From assembly GCA_902789175.1 (NCBI GenBank), contig CADANF010000003.1, positions 1 to 64,000 of the forward strand: a stretch of DNA of 64,000 nucleotides, in the 5' to 3' direction. Source of the stretch: an uncultured Lachnospiraceae bacterium. GTDB taxonomy: Bacteria; Bacillota; Clostridia; Lachnospirales; Lachnospiraceae. Under the pieces are notes generated by a model. That model ran no database searches. It had not been told where the DNA came from and was given only the letters and a program-made list of their open reading frames with translations. The translations under genes and the position numbers were made by a program. This document shows, one piece after another, positions 37,710-45,652 of the stretch (the stretch's first letter is position 1; each line of letters opens with the position of its first letter).

Positions 37710-38555
37710 TTATCCCTTAAGGCACATTACACCTGCCAGGTTTCCTCTCATTCCGTTTGTTGCTCTGTGGGAGAAAAACAGTTCACTGTTATGATAAGTA
37801 CAATATTCTGCAACAGTTATATTCTCCTTTTTTATGCCGCAATGTAAAAGATTGATACGGCATGCTTCTTTTAGATCAAGATTAAATTTATCTTCTTTCT
37901 TATAAAAGACTATTCTTTTTAATTCTTCATCATTATATTTCTTTATAAAATTATCTGCGCAGTTAATATCAACTTCATAACAATCTTTACATATTCCTGG
38001 GCCCACTGCAGCTATTATATCTGCCGGGTCAGTATTATAAAGCTCTTTAAATTTATCCACCATATGAAAAGCAATATCCTGCACAGTTCCCCTCCATCCA
38101 GAGTGAGCCATACCTATAACCTCATTTCGTGGATCATAGAAAAAAAGAGGGATACAGTCCGCATAGAAAGTCATGATAGGAAGATTCTTAACATTAGTGA
38201 TAAGACCATCTGTATCTATTATATCATTTTCTTTTATGATACCTTTACCTGCATCTTCCATAGTAACAGACTTAATACGTGTCTTATGGACCTGAGTTGA
38301 AAAAACAGTATTTTCATAAGGATATCCTAAAGCATTTGCAAATCTCTTATGATTTTCTAAGACAGCTTCTCTATCGTCCCCTCTATTAAAACTTAAATTT
38401 AAGCTTGAAAGATGACCTTTGCTTACCCCTCCAAGTCTTGTAGAAAAACCTGCAATAAGCATATCTTCATATTTATCAAAAGACCTGAACTTAACAAAAG
38501 GAACTTCCTTTGACATATCTATATATGTATTTTTTTTATTTAAAATATCCAACAT
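37710..38555 (-). CDS. pgeF: Multicopper polyphenol oxidase/PgeF-type purine nucleoside phosphorylase
   Basis: A 281-residue protein of the YfiH/YlmD family, once called laccase domain and now known to include purine nucleoside phosphorylases and a peptidoglycan editing factor in E. coli. The zinc-binding set is visible: HSGWRGTVQDI, a Cys in YADCIPLFFYD and a Cys in PGICKDCYEVD. The exact substrate in this organism is not shown. It precedes the DUF512 gene. Confidence 0.85.
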   Translation of the reverse strand: MLDILNKKNTYIDMSKEVPFVKFRSFDKYEDMLIAGFSTRLGGVSKGHLSSLNLSFNRGDDREAVLENHKRFANALGYPYENTVFSTQVHKTRIKSVTMEDAGKGIIKENDIIDTDGLITNVKNLPIMTFYADCIPLFFYDPRNEVIGMAHSGWRGTVQDIAFHMVDKFKELYNTDPADIIAAVGPGICKDCYEVDINCADNFIKKYNDEELKRIVFYKKEDKFNLDLKEACRINLLHCGIKKENITVAEYCTYHNSELFFSHRATNGMRGNLAGVMCLKG

Positions 38556-38633
38556 TTTTTATTTTTACTTTCTTTAATTACTTTATATTTTATACTTTGC
38601 TTTCTTATTGATGTTCTTATTTTCACTTTGGAT

Positions 38634-38984
38634 TTAAAATGCATTCTCGATATGCTCTATTCTATCCCCAGTAATTCCAATAACATCAAAACGAATATCT
38701 GTATAATCCGGAATAAGATTCATATCCTCAAGAAAATATAATGCTGCCATCCTTATCCTTCTTTGTTTTGCAGGAGTAACTGCTTCCAGAGGATCACCAC
38801 AGGATTCATCTTTCCTAAATTTTACTTCAACGAATACATATGTATTCTTATCCTTAGCTATTATATCAATTTCAGAACTTCTTGTCCTGAAATTCATTTT
38901 GATAATTGCATACCCCTTATCATATAGATATTTAGCTGCTTCTTCTTCCTTAAAAGATCCCAGATGCCTTTTATTTTCCTTCAA
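38634..38984 (-). CDS. UPF0102 (YraN) endonuclease-like protein
   Basis: A 116-residue protein with the restriction-endonuclease-like core of the YraN/UPF0102 family: EEEAAKYLYDKGY, RSSEIDIIAKD and FVEVKFRKD, with an acid-x-Lys active-site pattern. The function is not known. In many Firmicutes yraN lies near rnhB; here an ABC importer has come between them. Confidence 0.88.
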   Translation of the reverse strand: MKENKRHLGSFKEEEAAKYLYDKGYAIIKMNFRTRSSEIDIIAKDKNTYVFVEVKFRKDESCGDPLEAVTPAKQRRIRMAALYFLEDMNLIPDYTDIRFDVIGITGDRIEHIENAF

Positions 38985-39022
38985 TGTCCTTTTATTCCCC
39001 CAAAAATTATCTTTGGCTTATT

Positions 39023-39793
39023 TTAGTTAAGTATTTTTGCTAAAGAATTATAGTTTTCTTCTAAAATTCCAGCCACATCAATATCATATATATTATACAG
39101 TAATTCTTTTGTAAGAACATCTTTCTTTTCCCCGGAAACAACTAATCTTCCATCCTTAAGGAAAAGTAGATCAAAAGCTGTTTTACATGCTATCTCAATA
39201 TTATGATAAACCCCTATCAAAGTATGACATTTGCTTTCTTCTTCCCATTCTTTAAGATAATTAATTATCTCTGCCTGATATTTAATATCAAGATGATTAG
39301 TCGGCTCATCTAATAAGATATAAGGTGTATCCTGTGCAAATACCCGGGCAAGAAATACTCTCTGTCTCTGCCCTCCGGATAATTCATCAATCATCCTATC
39401 TTTAATTTCATAAAGCCCAGTTCTTTCTAGCGCTTCATTTACTTTTTCTTTATCTTCTTTAGAAGGATTTTTAAGTCCATGTTTAGAGTAGATATATCTT
39501 CCCAGCATAACAGTATCATAAACAGAAAAAGAAAAATTTACGTTCTGGATCTGAGAAAAAAAACCAATCTTTGAAGCAATCTCTTCTCTTTTCATCTTTC
39601 TAAGATTCTTACCATCAATAAAGATTTCTCCTTCATATCTGATAAGCCCTGCTATCGTTCTTAAAAGAGTTGTCTTTCCACTGCCGTTCTGCCCAAGGAC
39701 AGCAAGACTTTTTCCTGTTACAAATTCATAAGATATATCATGAAGAATTTTATCAGAATAACCACTGCTTACATTCTTTAATATAATACTCAT
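39023..39793 (-). CDS. FecE/BtuD-type ABC transporter ATPase
   Basis: A 256-residue ATPase with Walker A GQNGSGKTTLL, signature LSGGQRQRVFLAR and Walker B YILLDEPTNHLD, of the iron-siderophore/cobalamin importer group. The ATG at 39793 is preceded by GGAGG and overlaps the permease stop by four bases (ATGA). A longer frame starting at 39856 lies wholly inside the permease gene and is rejected. It powers the permease and binding protein encoded upstream. Confidence 0.93.
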   Translation of the reverse strand: MSIILKNVSSGYSDKILHDISYEFVTGKSLAVLGQNGSGKTTLLRTIAGLIRYEGEIFIDGKNLRKMKREEIASKIGFFSQIQNVNFSFSVYDTVMLGRYIYSKHGLKNPSKEDKEKVNEALERTGLYEIKDRMIDELSGGQRQRVFLARVFAQDTPYILLDEPTNHLDIKYQAEIINYLKEWEEESKCHTLIGVYHNIEIACKTAFDLLFLKDGRLVVSGEKKDVLTKELLYNIYDIDVAGILEENYNSLAKILN

Positions 39794-40803
39794 TTTCTTC
39801 TTCCTCCAAAATAGATCCATACAAAAAATGGAGCTCCGATAAATGCAGTTATACATCCAACAGATAATTCCCTTGGAGAAGCGATAGTTCTTGCCAAAAG
39901 GTCTGATATCACCATTAAGATTCCGCCAGAAAGATATGAAAGAGGAAGGACAAACTTATGTTTAGCTCCAAATATTTTTCTTACTAAATGTGGTGCTGCA
40001 AGATCTACAAATCCAATGATCCCTGTAAAACATACAGCCACGCCTGTCATAAGAGAGATGATCACTATAAGTATTATCTTTGATTTAACAGCATCAACCC
40101 CTAAGGCCATAGCCTGTTCTTCACCAAAACATAATATATCCAGTTTCTTAGAAAAAAACATAAGCAAAAGTAAGCCTATTAAGCTAAAAGCACCAGTTAT
40201 ATAAACATGGATCCATCTTTTTCCCACAAATGATCCTAACTGCCAAAGGATAAGCTTATCTCTATGCTGAGAATAAATCGATGCAAGAAGGCCTAAAATC
40301 GCATTTGTAAACAAGGAAATGATCATACCTATAAGTATTACTGTGTGATTATTTACATTTTTATCTAATTTAAAAGAAAAGAATATAACTATAAAAATAG
40401 TAATGATACTTCCAGCAAATCCCCCTAAAGGAAGCATAAATGCTGAAGTGATACCAGTAGAAGCATGAAGCAATATCATGCACGCGGCTCCAAGAGATGC
40501 ACCGGCAGAAACGCCCATAGTATATGAGGATGCAAGCGGATTCTGTAATATGCTCTGCATAACAGCTCCGCCTATAGCCAGCAGCCCTCCAACAAAAAAT
40601 GCAACCAATGTCCTAGGAATCCTGATAGTCCATAATATCGAATCTATAGATGGATTAAATCCATCCGGATAGTTTGCTCCCCAAAAATGTTTCCTTAAAA
40701 CAAGGAAAAAATCTTCTAAAGATATATGGACACTTCCAAGACTTATGCCGAGAAATAAAGCTAAAAAACTAAGAAATATGATGATTCCGATCTTCTTTTT
40801 CAT
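39790..40803 (-). CDS. FecCD-type ABC transporter permease
   Basis: A 337-residue membrane protein with about nine or ten transmembrane helices. The family motifs are RIPRTLVAFFVGGLLAIGG and QNPLASSYTMGVSAGASLG, and GIIGFVDLAAPHLVR is the coupling region. It forms a homodimeric channel for siderophore, heme or cobalamin. A hairpin at 40861-40883 separates it from the binding-protein gene. Confidence 0.95.
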   Translation of the reverse strand: MKKKIGIIIFLSFLALFLGISLGSVHISLEDFFLVLRKHFWGANYPDGFNPSIDSILWTIRIPRTLVAFFVGGLLAIGGAVMQSILQNPLASSYTMGVSAGASLGAACMILLHASTGITSAFMLPLGGFAGSIITIFIVIFFSFKLDKNVNNHTVILIGMIISLFTNAILGLLASIYSQHRDKLILWQLGSFVGKRWIHVYITGAFSLIGLLLLMFFSKKLDILCFGEEQAMALGVDAVKSKIILIVIISLMTGVAVCFTGIIGFVDLAAPHLVRKIFGAKHKFVLPLSYLSGGILMVISDLLARTIASPRELSVGCITAFIGAPFFVWIYFGGRRK

Positions 40804-40860
40804 ACCTGTTTCCTTTTAAATAGATTATATTTCTTATGACAAATATAATACCATAAAAAT

Positions 40861-40883
40861 TGCAGGTACATAAAGCACCTGCA
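40861..40883 (-). terminator. Hairpin between binding-protein and permease genes
   Basis: TGCAGGT and ACCTGCA form a 7-bp stem with a nine-base loop, followed by ATTTTTATG on the minus strand. A partial terminator here would keep the binding protein more abundant than the permease and ATPase. Confidence 0.65.
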
Positions 40884-40895
40884 GATATTTTAAGA

Positions 40896-41948
40896 TTATT
40901 TTGTTAATGAACCATAATAATCCGGATAAACTAAAAATGCAATCTCAATGATTGAATCAGCAACATGATGATTTGGCTGATTAAGAACGTCTCCATTAAC
41001 AACATATACAGCCTTATTCTTTACAGCCTTAACATTTTCCCATCCTGAAGTTGAAAGAATAATACTTACAGGATCTGCTGTATATGTATCACCTGAAATG
41101 ATAACATCAGGGTCAGCTGCGATACAAGCTTCTTCTGAAAGAGCAGGCCAAGGTGTATCATTATCATGAGCAATATTTTTAGCACCGATAAGTTTTATAA
41201 TTTCATCAATATATGTATCCTTAGCAGCTGAATAAATATCAGGATAATCTGCTGTTGGTGTAGAAATCTCATAAAGAACATTTTTTCTTTCTTCTTCAGG
41301 GATTGTTACAGCAATCTCTTCAACCTTAGAAACAACATCCTTCAATTCTTTCGATAACTTATTAGCTTCATCCTGCTTTCCAACGCAGATACCGATAAAG
41401 TTCATATCCTTATATATACCGTCAATAGTAGAAGGTGTAGGAATATCTGCTATACAGATTTTTGCAGTACGTACTGGTGCAAATGGATCATTACCCTTTG
41501 AAGCGCTCATTCCTGAAACAAAAACAATATCAGGACTTAAATTTACGATAGCTTCATTATCAGGGTTCATCATATCAAACTGAGGGATATCCTTCTTTAA
41601 CTCAGAACCATAAGACATTGCAGAATTTGTATCGCAAGCTATGATCTTATCAGAAAGTCCAAGATCAAGTAAAACTCTTGTAGTTGATGGTGCCATAGAA
41701 ACAATAGAATTAACTTCTACTGGGACAAGTATCTCATTTTCAGCAGGATCCTTTAAATATAAGTAATTTGGATCTTCTGCAACATCCATTGCAGCCTCTG
41801 TTGAAGAAGCAGTTGTTTCTGATGCAGCAGTATTTTCTGTTACTGTTTCAGAAGTTGTAACTCCCTCAGTATTATTCTTTCCACAGGCTGTTAACGTAGA
41901 AAGAACAAGCATCATACAAAGAAGTAAAACACTAAATCTTTTTTTCAT
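40896..41948 (-). CDS. FecB/BtuF-type substrate-binding lipoprotein
   Basis: A 350-residue lipoprotein with lipobox STLTACGKN, a Thr/Ser/Glu-rich linker and a periplasmic-binding-like domain from about residue 75 (IVSMAPSTTRVLLDLGL). The substrate cannot be read: there is no cobalamin riboswitch or Fur-like box in front of it. Candidates are ferric siderophore, heme and cobalamin. It is the first gene of the transporter operon, with a good promoter upstream. Confidence 0.92.
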   Translation of the reverse strand: MKKRFSVLLLCMMLVLSTLTACGKNNTEGVTTSETVTENTAASETTASSTEAAMDVAEDPNYLYLKDPAENEILVPVEVNSIVSMAPSTTRVLLDLGLSDKIIACDTNSAMSYGSELKKDIPQFDMMNPDNEAIVNLSPDIVFVSGMSASKGNDPFAPVRTAKICIADIPTPSTIDGIYKDMNFIGICVGKQDEANKLSKELKDVVSKVEEIAVTIPEEERKNVLYEISTPTADYPDIYSAAKDTYIDEIIKLIGAKNIAHDNDTPWPALSEEACIAADPDVIISGDTYTADPVSIILSTSGWENVKAVKNKAVYVVNGDVLNQPNHHVADSIIEIAFLVYPDYYGSLTK

Positions 41949-42012
41949 TTCTTTCCTCTTTCCCGGCTTTTAAAAACATTCATTTTACGCCATTTATTTT
42001 TCACAATTAACC

Positions 42013-42041
42013 ATAGTAACATAGTCTTATTAATATGTCAA
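42013..42041 (-). promoter_or_regulatory. Sigma-A promoter for ABC importer
   Basis: TTGACA (42041-42036), 17 bases, TACTAT (42018-42013), on the minus strand, 65 bases before the binding-protein start codon. Confidence 0.75.
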
Positions 42042-42103
42042 AATTTCCGTTACTACTTTTTATTTAGAAACCGCTTAGAAAAAAAGGCTGATAATTGTAC
42101 CAC

Positions 42104-42886
42104 TTAAATAAAATGAGTTATAAATGTTTTTCTATGGATCTCACATGGTCCATTTTCTTTAATTGCTTTAATATGTTCTGCAGAACCATAGCCTACATTT
42201 GACTTAAACCCGTAACCAGGATATTTCTTATCCATTTCTTCCATGATCCTGTCACGGGTTACTTTTGCTACGATACTTGCTGCTGCAATGCTTACAGACT
42301 GGCAGTCACCCTTAATTATAGAAACCTGAGGAATATCTATATCAGGAATATGAACTGCATCAATAAGAAGCAGGTCTGGCCTCACTGAAAGTCCATCAAC
42401 AGCCTGTTTCATAGCATCTTTATTTGCTTTTGCAATACCAATAGAATCAATTGTAGCGGCAGTATTCATACCGACTGATACAGATATTGCTCTTTCAAGG
42501 ATTATTTCATAAAGCATATCCCTGTTTTTCTTACTGACCTGCTTTGAGTCATTTAAATATGGGATAACGAGATTTCGTGGCAAAACTACTGCAGCAGTAA
42601 GAACCGGTCCTGCTAAAGGACCGCGTCCAACTTCATCAATACCACAGATATATTCTTTATCATTATATTTATTTTCAAATTTCATCATTTCTCTGACTCG
42701 TGCAGTTTCATCGTCAATCTTTTGGATATCTTTTTTAGCTTTCTCTATAAGCTTTACTACACCGCTTCTATCATCTAAGGAATAATCCTTGATAAAACAC
42801 ATAAGTTCAGATTTTATAGTATCATATTCCATTAATGGCCTTGCCATTATCTCATCATAGTTCTTTTTAATCTCACCAATCTTCAT
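42104..42886 (-). CDS. rnhB: Ribonuclease HII
   Basis: A 260-residue nuclease that removes ribonucleotides from DNA. The catalytic motif GIDEVGRGPLAGP (Asp and Glu) lies near residue 83, with the third Asp in LLIDAVHIP. An N-terminal extension of about 75 residues (KKNYDEIMARPL) is typical of Firmicutes RNase HII. The ATG at 42886 is chosen because AAGGGA lies 10 bases upstream and the region before it is a GC-rich hairpin. It is last in the rplS-lepB-rbgA-lepB-rnhB group. Confidence 0.95.
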   Translation of the reverse strand: MKIGEIKKNYDEIMARPLMEYDTIKSELMCFIKDYSLDDRSGVVKLIEKAKKDIQKIDDETARVREMMKFENKYNDKEYICGIDEVGRGPLAGPVLTAAVVLPRNLVIPYLNDSKQVSKKNRDMLYEIILERAISVSVGMNTAATIDSIGIAKANKDAMKQAVDGLSVRPDLLLIDAVHIPDIDIPQVSIIKGDCQSVSIAAASIVAKVTRDRIMEEMDKKYPGYGFKSNVGYGSAEHIKAIKENGPCEIHRKTFITHFI

Positions 42887-42913
42887 ATAGACTAATTCCC
42901 TTTTAAAAAATAT

Positions 42914-42935
42914 AGCCGTGACGCGCGTCACGGCT
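42914..42935 (-). terminator. Perfect GC-rich palindromic terminator
   Basis: A 22-base perfect palindrome (AGCCGTGAC, GCGC centre, GTCACGGCT) is followed by ATATTTTTTAAAA on the minus strand. It lies 12 bases after the lepB stop codon and only 28 bases before the rnhB start. Confidence 0.8.
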
Positions 42936-42946
42936 AGGATAATCAA

Positions 42947-43549
42947 TTACTTTTTCTCATGGCCTTTATCAATTTTACCAAATTTCTTGATAGGCGATAA
43001 ACGATATTTAGCCTGACCGATAATATCAGCCTTCTTTATATTACCTACATCAGCGGATCTTGAATCTCTTGATACATTTCTGTTATCACCAAGAACGAAA
43101 TATTCGTCATCTCCAAGAGTTATCTCCTCAGCTGCCAGGCCATTCTCCCTGATAACTTCATATCCATAATCTTCATCAAGTTTTTCTCCGTTAATGAAGA
43201 TATTACCAGCATCGTCAATATAAACCTTTTCTCCAGGCAGACCGATAACGCGCTTGATATAATAAACATTATCACCCTGATATGGAAATACGATTATATC
43301 GAATCTTTTTGGATCAGTAAAATGATACTTAAGCTTATCAATCCAGATGTTATCACCATTTTCTAATGTAGGATACATAGATGTACCATGTACCGTGGTT
43401 CTCTGACCCACGAATGTTATTATAAGAAAACAGATAAGGATAACAACACCTACATAGATTATAAGTGACAAAAGCTCCTTAACTATATTTACATCCTTAT
43501 CATCATCTTTTCTTCTCTTTTTTACCTTTTCTGCTACTTCCTGTCCCAT
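42947..43549 (-). CDS. lepB: Type I signal peptidase
   Basis: A 200-residue membrane protease that cleaves Sec signal peptides. One N-terminal helix (about residues 26-48) anchors it; the catalytic Ser is in HGTSMYPTL and the Lys in YYIKRVIGLPGE, and the conserved GDNRNVSRDSR follows. A second signal peptidase gene lies at 44449-45033, on the other side of rbgA. It starts three bases before the rbgA stop region. Confidence 0.95.
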   Translation of the reverse strand: MGQEVAEKVKKRRKDDDKDVNIVKELLSLIIYVGVVILICFLIITFVGQRTTVHGTSMYPTLENGDNIWIDKLKYHFTDPKRFDIIVFPYQGDNVYYIKRVIGLPGEKVYIDDAGNIFINGEKLDEDYGYEVIRENGLAAEEITLGDDEYFVLGDNRNVSRDSRSADVGNIKKADIIGQAKYRLSPIKKFGKIDKGHEKK

Positions 43550-43552
43550 ATT

Positions 43553-44416
43553 CTACCTCACTTCTTCTGGATAATCTAAAGTCGTTCTTCCAAGTTTGCC
43601 AGAGCGAAAATCATCAAGTAATATCCTCTCAGCTTTTTCAATATCCAATTCAGCTCCTTTAAGAAGACATTTTCTAACATCAGCAATACGCCTTAAAGCA
43701 TCTTCCTCTGACATATCCTCTGTTATTGTATATCTCTCAGTCAGCATATTGCAATAGTATTTTTTCAGCTGCTCCAATAAACCAAGGCAGAGAGTATGTC
43801 TCTCCACTACTTCATCATTTATGGAACCTATATAACTAAGTTTCATACCTACTGAAGGATCCTCAAACTTAGGCCAGAGTATTCCTGGTGTATCAAGAAG
43901 ATCTATATCTTTTGTCACCTTGATCCACTGCTTACCGCGAGTAACACCTGGCTTATTACCTGTTTTTGCTGAAGCTTTTCCTGCAAGGGAATTGATAAAT
44001 GTAGATTTACCAGAGTTAGGAATACCTGCGATCATAGCCTTAATAGGCCTGTTTAAGATACCTCGTTTTCTGTCTCTTTCAATCTTATCCTTACAGATTG
44101 TACGTACTATCTGAGGAATCTTAGATACATCTTTTCTATTTCTTGCATCAGTTTTTATGGCAGTAAAGCCTTTTTCTTTATAATAAGCAATCCATTTATC
44201 TGTAACAGCAGGATCTGCCTGGTCTACCTTATTTAAAATGACAAGACGGAATTTATTATTTGCAAGTTTATCAATATCAGGATTCTTACTGGAAAATGGA
44301 ATTCTCGCATCAAGAACCTCAATTACAATGTCAACCAGCTTTACAGAATCTTCCATCATTCTTCTGGCTTTAGTCATATGACCAGGATACCAGTTTATAT
44401 TTGTAATATTTTCCAT
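43553..44416 (-). CDS. rbgA: Ribosome biogenesis GTPase RbgA (YlqF)
   Basis: A 287-residue circularly permuted GTPase for late 50S assembly. The G motifs come in permuted order: LNKVDQAD (G4), then GIPNSGKSTFIN (G1), then LLDTPGILWP (G3). The opening INWYPGHMTKARR is the family signature. It lies between two signal peptidase genes, downstream of rplS, an arrangement also seen as rplS-lepB-ylqF-rnhB in Bacillus. Confidence 0.97.
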   Translation of the reverse strand: MENITNINWYPGHMTKARRMMEDSVKLVDIVIEVLDARIPFSSKNPDIDKLANNKFRLVILNKVDQADPAVTDKWIAYYKEKGFTAIKTDARNRKDVSKIPQIVRTICKDKIERDRKRGILNRPIKAMIAGIPNSGKSTFINSLAGKASAKTGNKPGVTRGKQWIKVTKDIDLLDTPGILWPKFEDPSVGMKLSYIGSINDEVVERHTLCLGLLEQLKKYYCNMLTERYTITEDMSEEDALRRIADVRKCLLKGAELDIEKAERILLDDFRSGKLGRTTLDYPEEVR

Positions 44417-44448
44417 TGGACAAAAACCTCCAATTTTAAATTAATTTT

Positions 44449-45033
44449 CTATTTATCTTTGATCTTACAGATGACTTTGCCTCTGATATCAGTTTTTTGC
44501 ACCATACCATAGCTTTTAAATCTTGAATCATCACTACTTGATGTATTGTCACCTATAACAAAATACTCATCTTTACCAAGAGTTATAGTTTCTGAAAGTA
44601 TACCCTTATTTAAAATATCTCCATTAACACTGATAAATTCATCACTGGCAAGTTTCCCATTTATCATAAGTTTTCCTGATTGTATACTTACTTCATCGCC
44701 AGGAAGAGCAACCACTCTCTTTACATCGAAATACTTATCTTTTTCCATTCGCTTTATAGCTACAATATCATTTCTTTTAACATCAGAAAAAACATAAACC
44801 ATCTTATTTATTATAAGAACATCTCCATCACTTACAGCCGGTTCCATAGATGGCCCCAGCATCGTAACTGTCTGAAAGAAAAATGTTACAAGTCCATATC
44901 CTAAAACTGCAGCAGTAAAAATGAATATAAAGAAATTCATTAGTTTTCTTGCGGGACTCTTCTTATTACTTATTTTTTTATTTTTGCCTTTACGAAGGCT
45001 AAATTCTTTTGATTCAGCGTGTTTTATCTTCAT
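44449..45033 (-). CDS. Type I signal peptidase, second copy
   Basis: A 194-residue signal peptidase paralogue. A basic N-terminus of about 30 residues is followed by one transmembrane helix; the catalytic Ser is in LGPSMEPAV and the Lys in FDVKRVVALPGD. The box near the end reads GDNTSSSDDSR in place of GDNRNVSRDSR. It is clearly diverged from the copy at 42947-43549, so the two probably differ in substrate range. No strong RBS is visible between the upstream terminator hairpin and the ATG. Confidence 0.93.
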   Translation of the reverse strand: MKIKHAESKEFSLRKGKNKKISNKKSPARKLMNFFIFIFTAAVLGYGLVTFFFQTVTMLGPSMEPAVSDGDVLIINKMVYVFSDVKRNDIVAIKRMEKDKYFDVKRVVALPGDEVSIQSGKLMINGKLASDEFISVNGDILNKGILSETITLGKDEYFVIGDNTSSSDDSRFKSYGMVQKTDIRGKVICKIKDK

Positions 45034-45046
45034 AATTATAAAAATA

Positions 45047-45074
45047 ACCGGAGTCTATGGTTATAAACTCCGGT
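45047..45074 (-). terminator. Intrinsic terminator of rplS
   Basis: ACCGGAGT and ACTCCGGT form an 8-bp stem with a 12-base loop, followed by TATTTTTATAA on the minus strand. The next gene begins 13 bases later, so downstream genes depend on readthrough or another promoter. Confidence 0.8.
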
Positions 45075-45089
45075 ATAATCTTTCAAAAA

Positions 45090-45443
45090 TTATTTAACAA
45101 TTTCCTTAACCTTAGCAGCCTTACCAACTCTATCACGTAAGTAGTTAAGTTTTGCTCTTCTAACTTTACCAAGACGGATAACTTCAACCTTTTCAACTAA
45201 AGGTGAATTTACTGGCCAAGTCTTCTCAACACCAACACCGTTTGAGAACTTACGAACTGTGAATGTCTCACGAGCCTTAGCCCCCTGTCTCTTAATAACT
45301 GTACCCTCGAAAACCTGGATACGAGTCTTGTCGCCTTCCTTGATCTCAGCTGAAACACGAACTGTGTCACCAACGTGGAAATTAAGTGGCTCTTTTCTCA
45401 TCTGAGCATCTTCAATGCTCTTAAGGATTTCACTGTTTGTCAT
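45090..45443 (-). CDS. rplS: 50S ribosomal protein L19
   Basis: A 117-residue large-subunit protein with the family stretch [19 protein letters not shown] and a C-terminal [17 protein letters not shown]. The start is the ATG at 45443, with GGAGG six bases upstream; the frame opens four codons earlier without support. It has its own promoter and terminator. Confidence 0.97.
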   Translation of the reverse strand: MTNSEILKSIEDAQMRKEPLNFHVGDTVRVSAEIKEGDKTRIQVFEGTVIKRQGAKARETFTVRKFSNGVGVEKTWPVNSPLVEKVEVIRLGKVRRAKLNYLRDRVGKAAKVKEIVK

Positions 45444-45529
45444 ACAAACCTCCAAAAATATTAATTTATTAATCAGACGTTCTTACCAAAATTACCTTTA
45501 GCAGCGGACCATCTTTTTACACAACATTA

Positions 45530-45560
45530 AGACTATAACATAATCTTTTTATTAAATCAA
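45530..45560 (-). promoter_or_regulatory. Probable promoter for rplS
   Basis: TTGATT (45560-45555), 19 bases, TATAGT (45535-45530), on the minus strand. The spacer is long. A leader of about 80 bases follows, in which I cannot recognise a known L19 autoregulatory structure. Confidence 0.4.
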
Positions 45561-45599
45561 GCAGAAATATTTAGTAATTGCAATGTCATACTTCATAAA

Positions 45600-45630
45600 A
45601 ATAAGAGCCCTAAAGGATAAGGCTCTTATT
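45600..45630 (-). terminator. Intrinsic terminator of cmk-ispH operon
   Basis: AATAAGAGCC and GGCTCTTATT form a 10-bp stem with an 11-base loop, then TTTATG on the minus strand, 22 bases after the IspH-S1 stop codon. Confidence 0.85.
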
Positions 45631-45652
45631 CTATATTTAAAAACTATAAGGA

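Noticed and set aside
39794..39856. N-terminal extension of the FecE-type ATPase
   Set aside because: The extra 21 codons lie inside the permease gene; GGAGG precedes the ATG at 39793 and the ATPase family begins there.
41949..42103. Cobalamin riboswitch or Fur box before the importer
   Set aside because: No B12-box-like element or Fur-like palindrome could be found in the short leader.
45444..45529. L19 autoregulatory leader
   Set aside because: The leader is short and I could not recognise a known L19 leader structure, so no claim is made.
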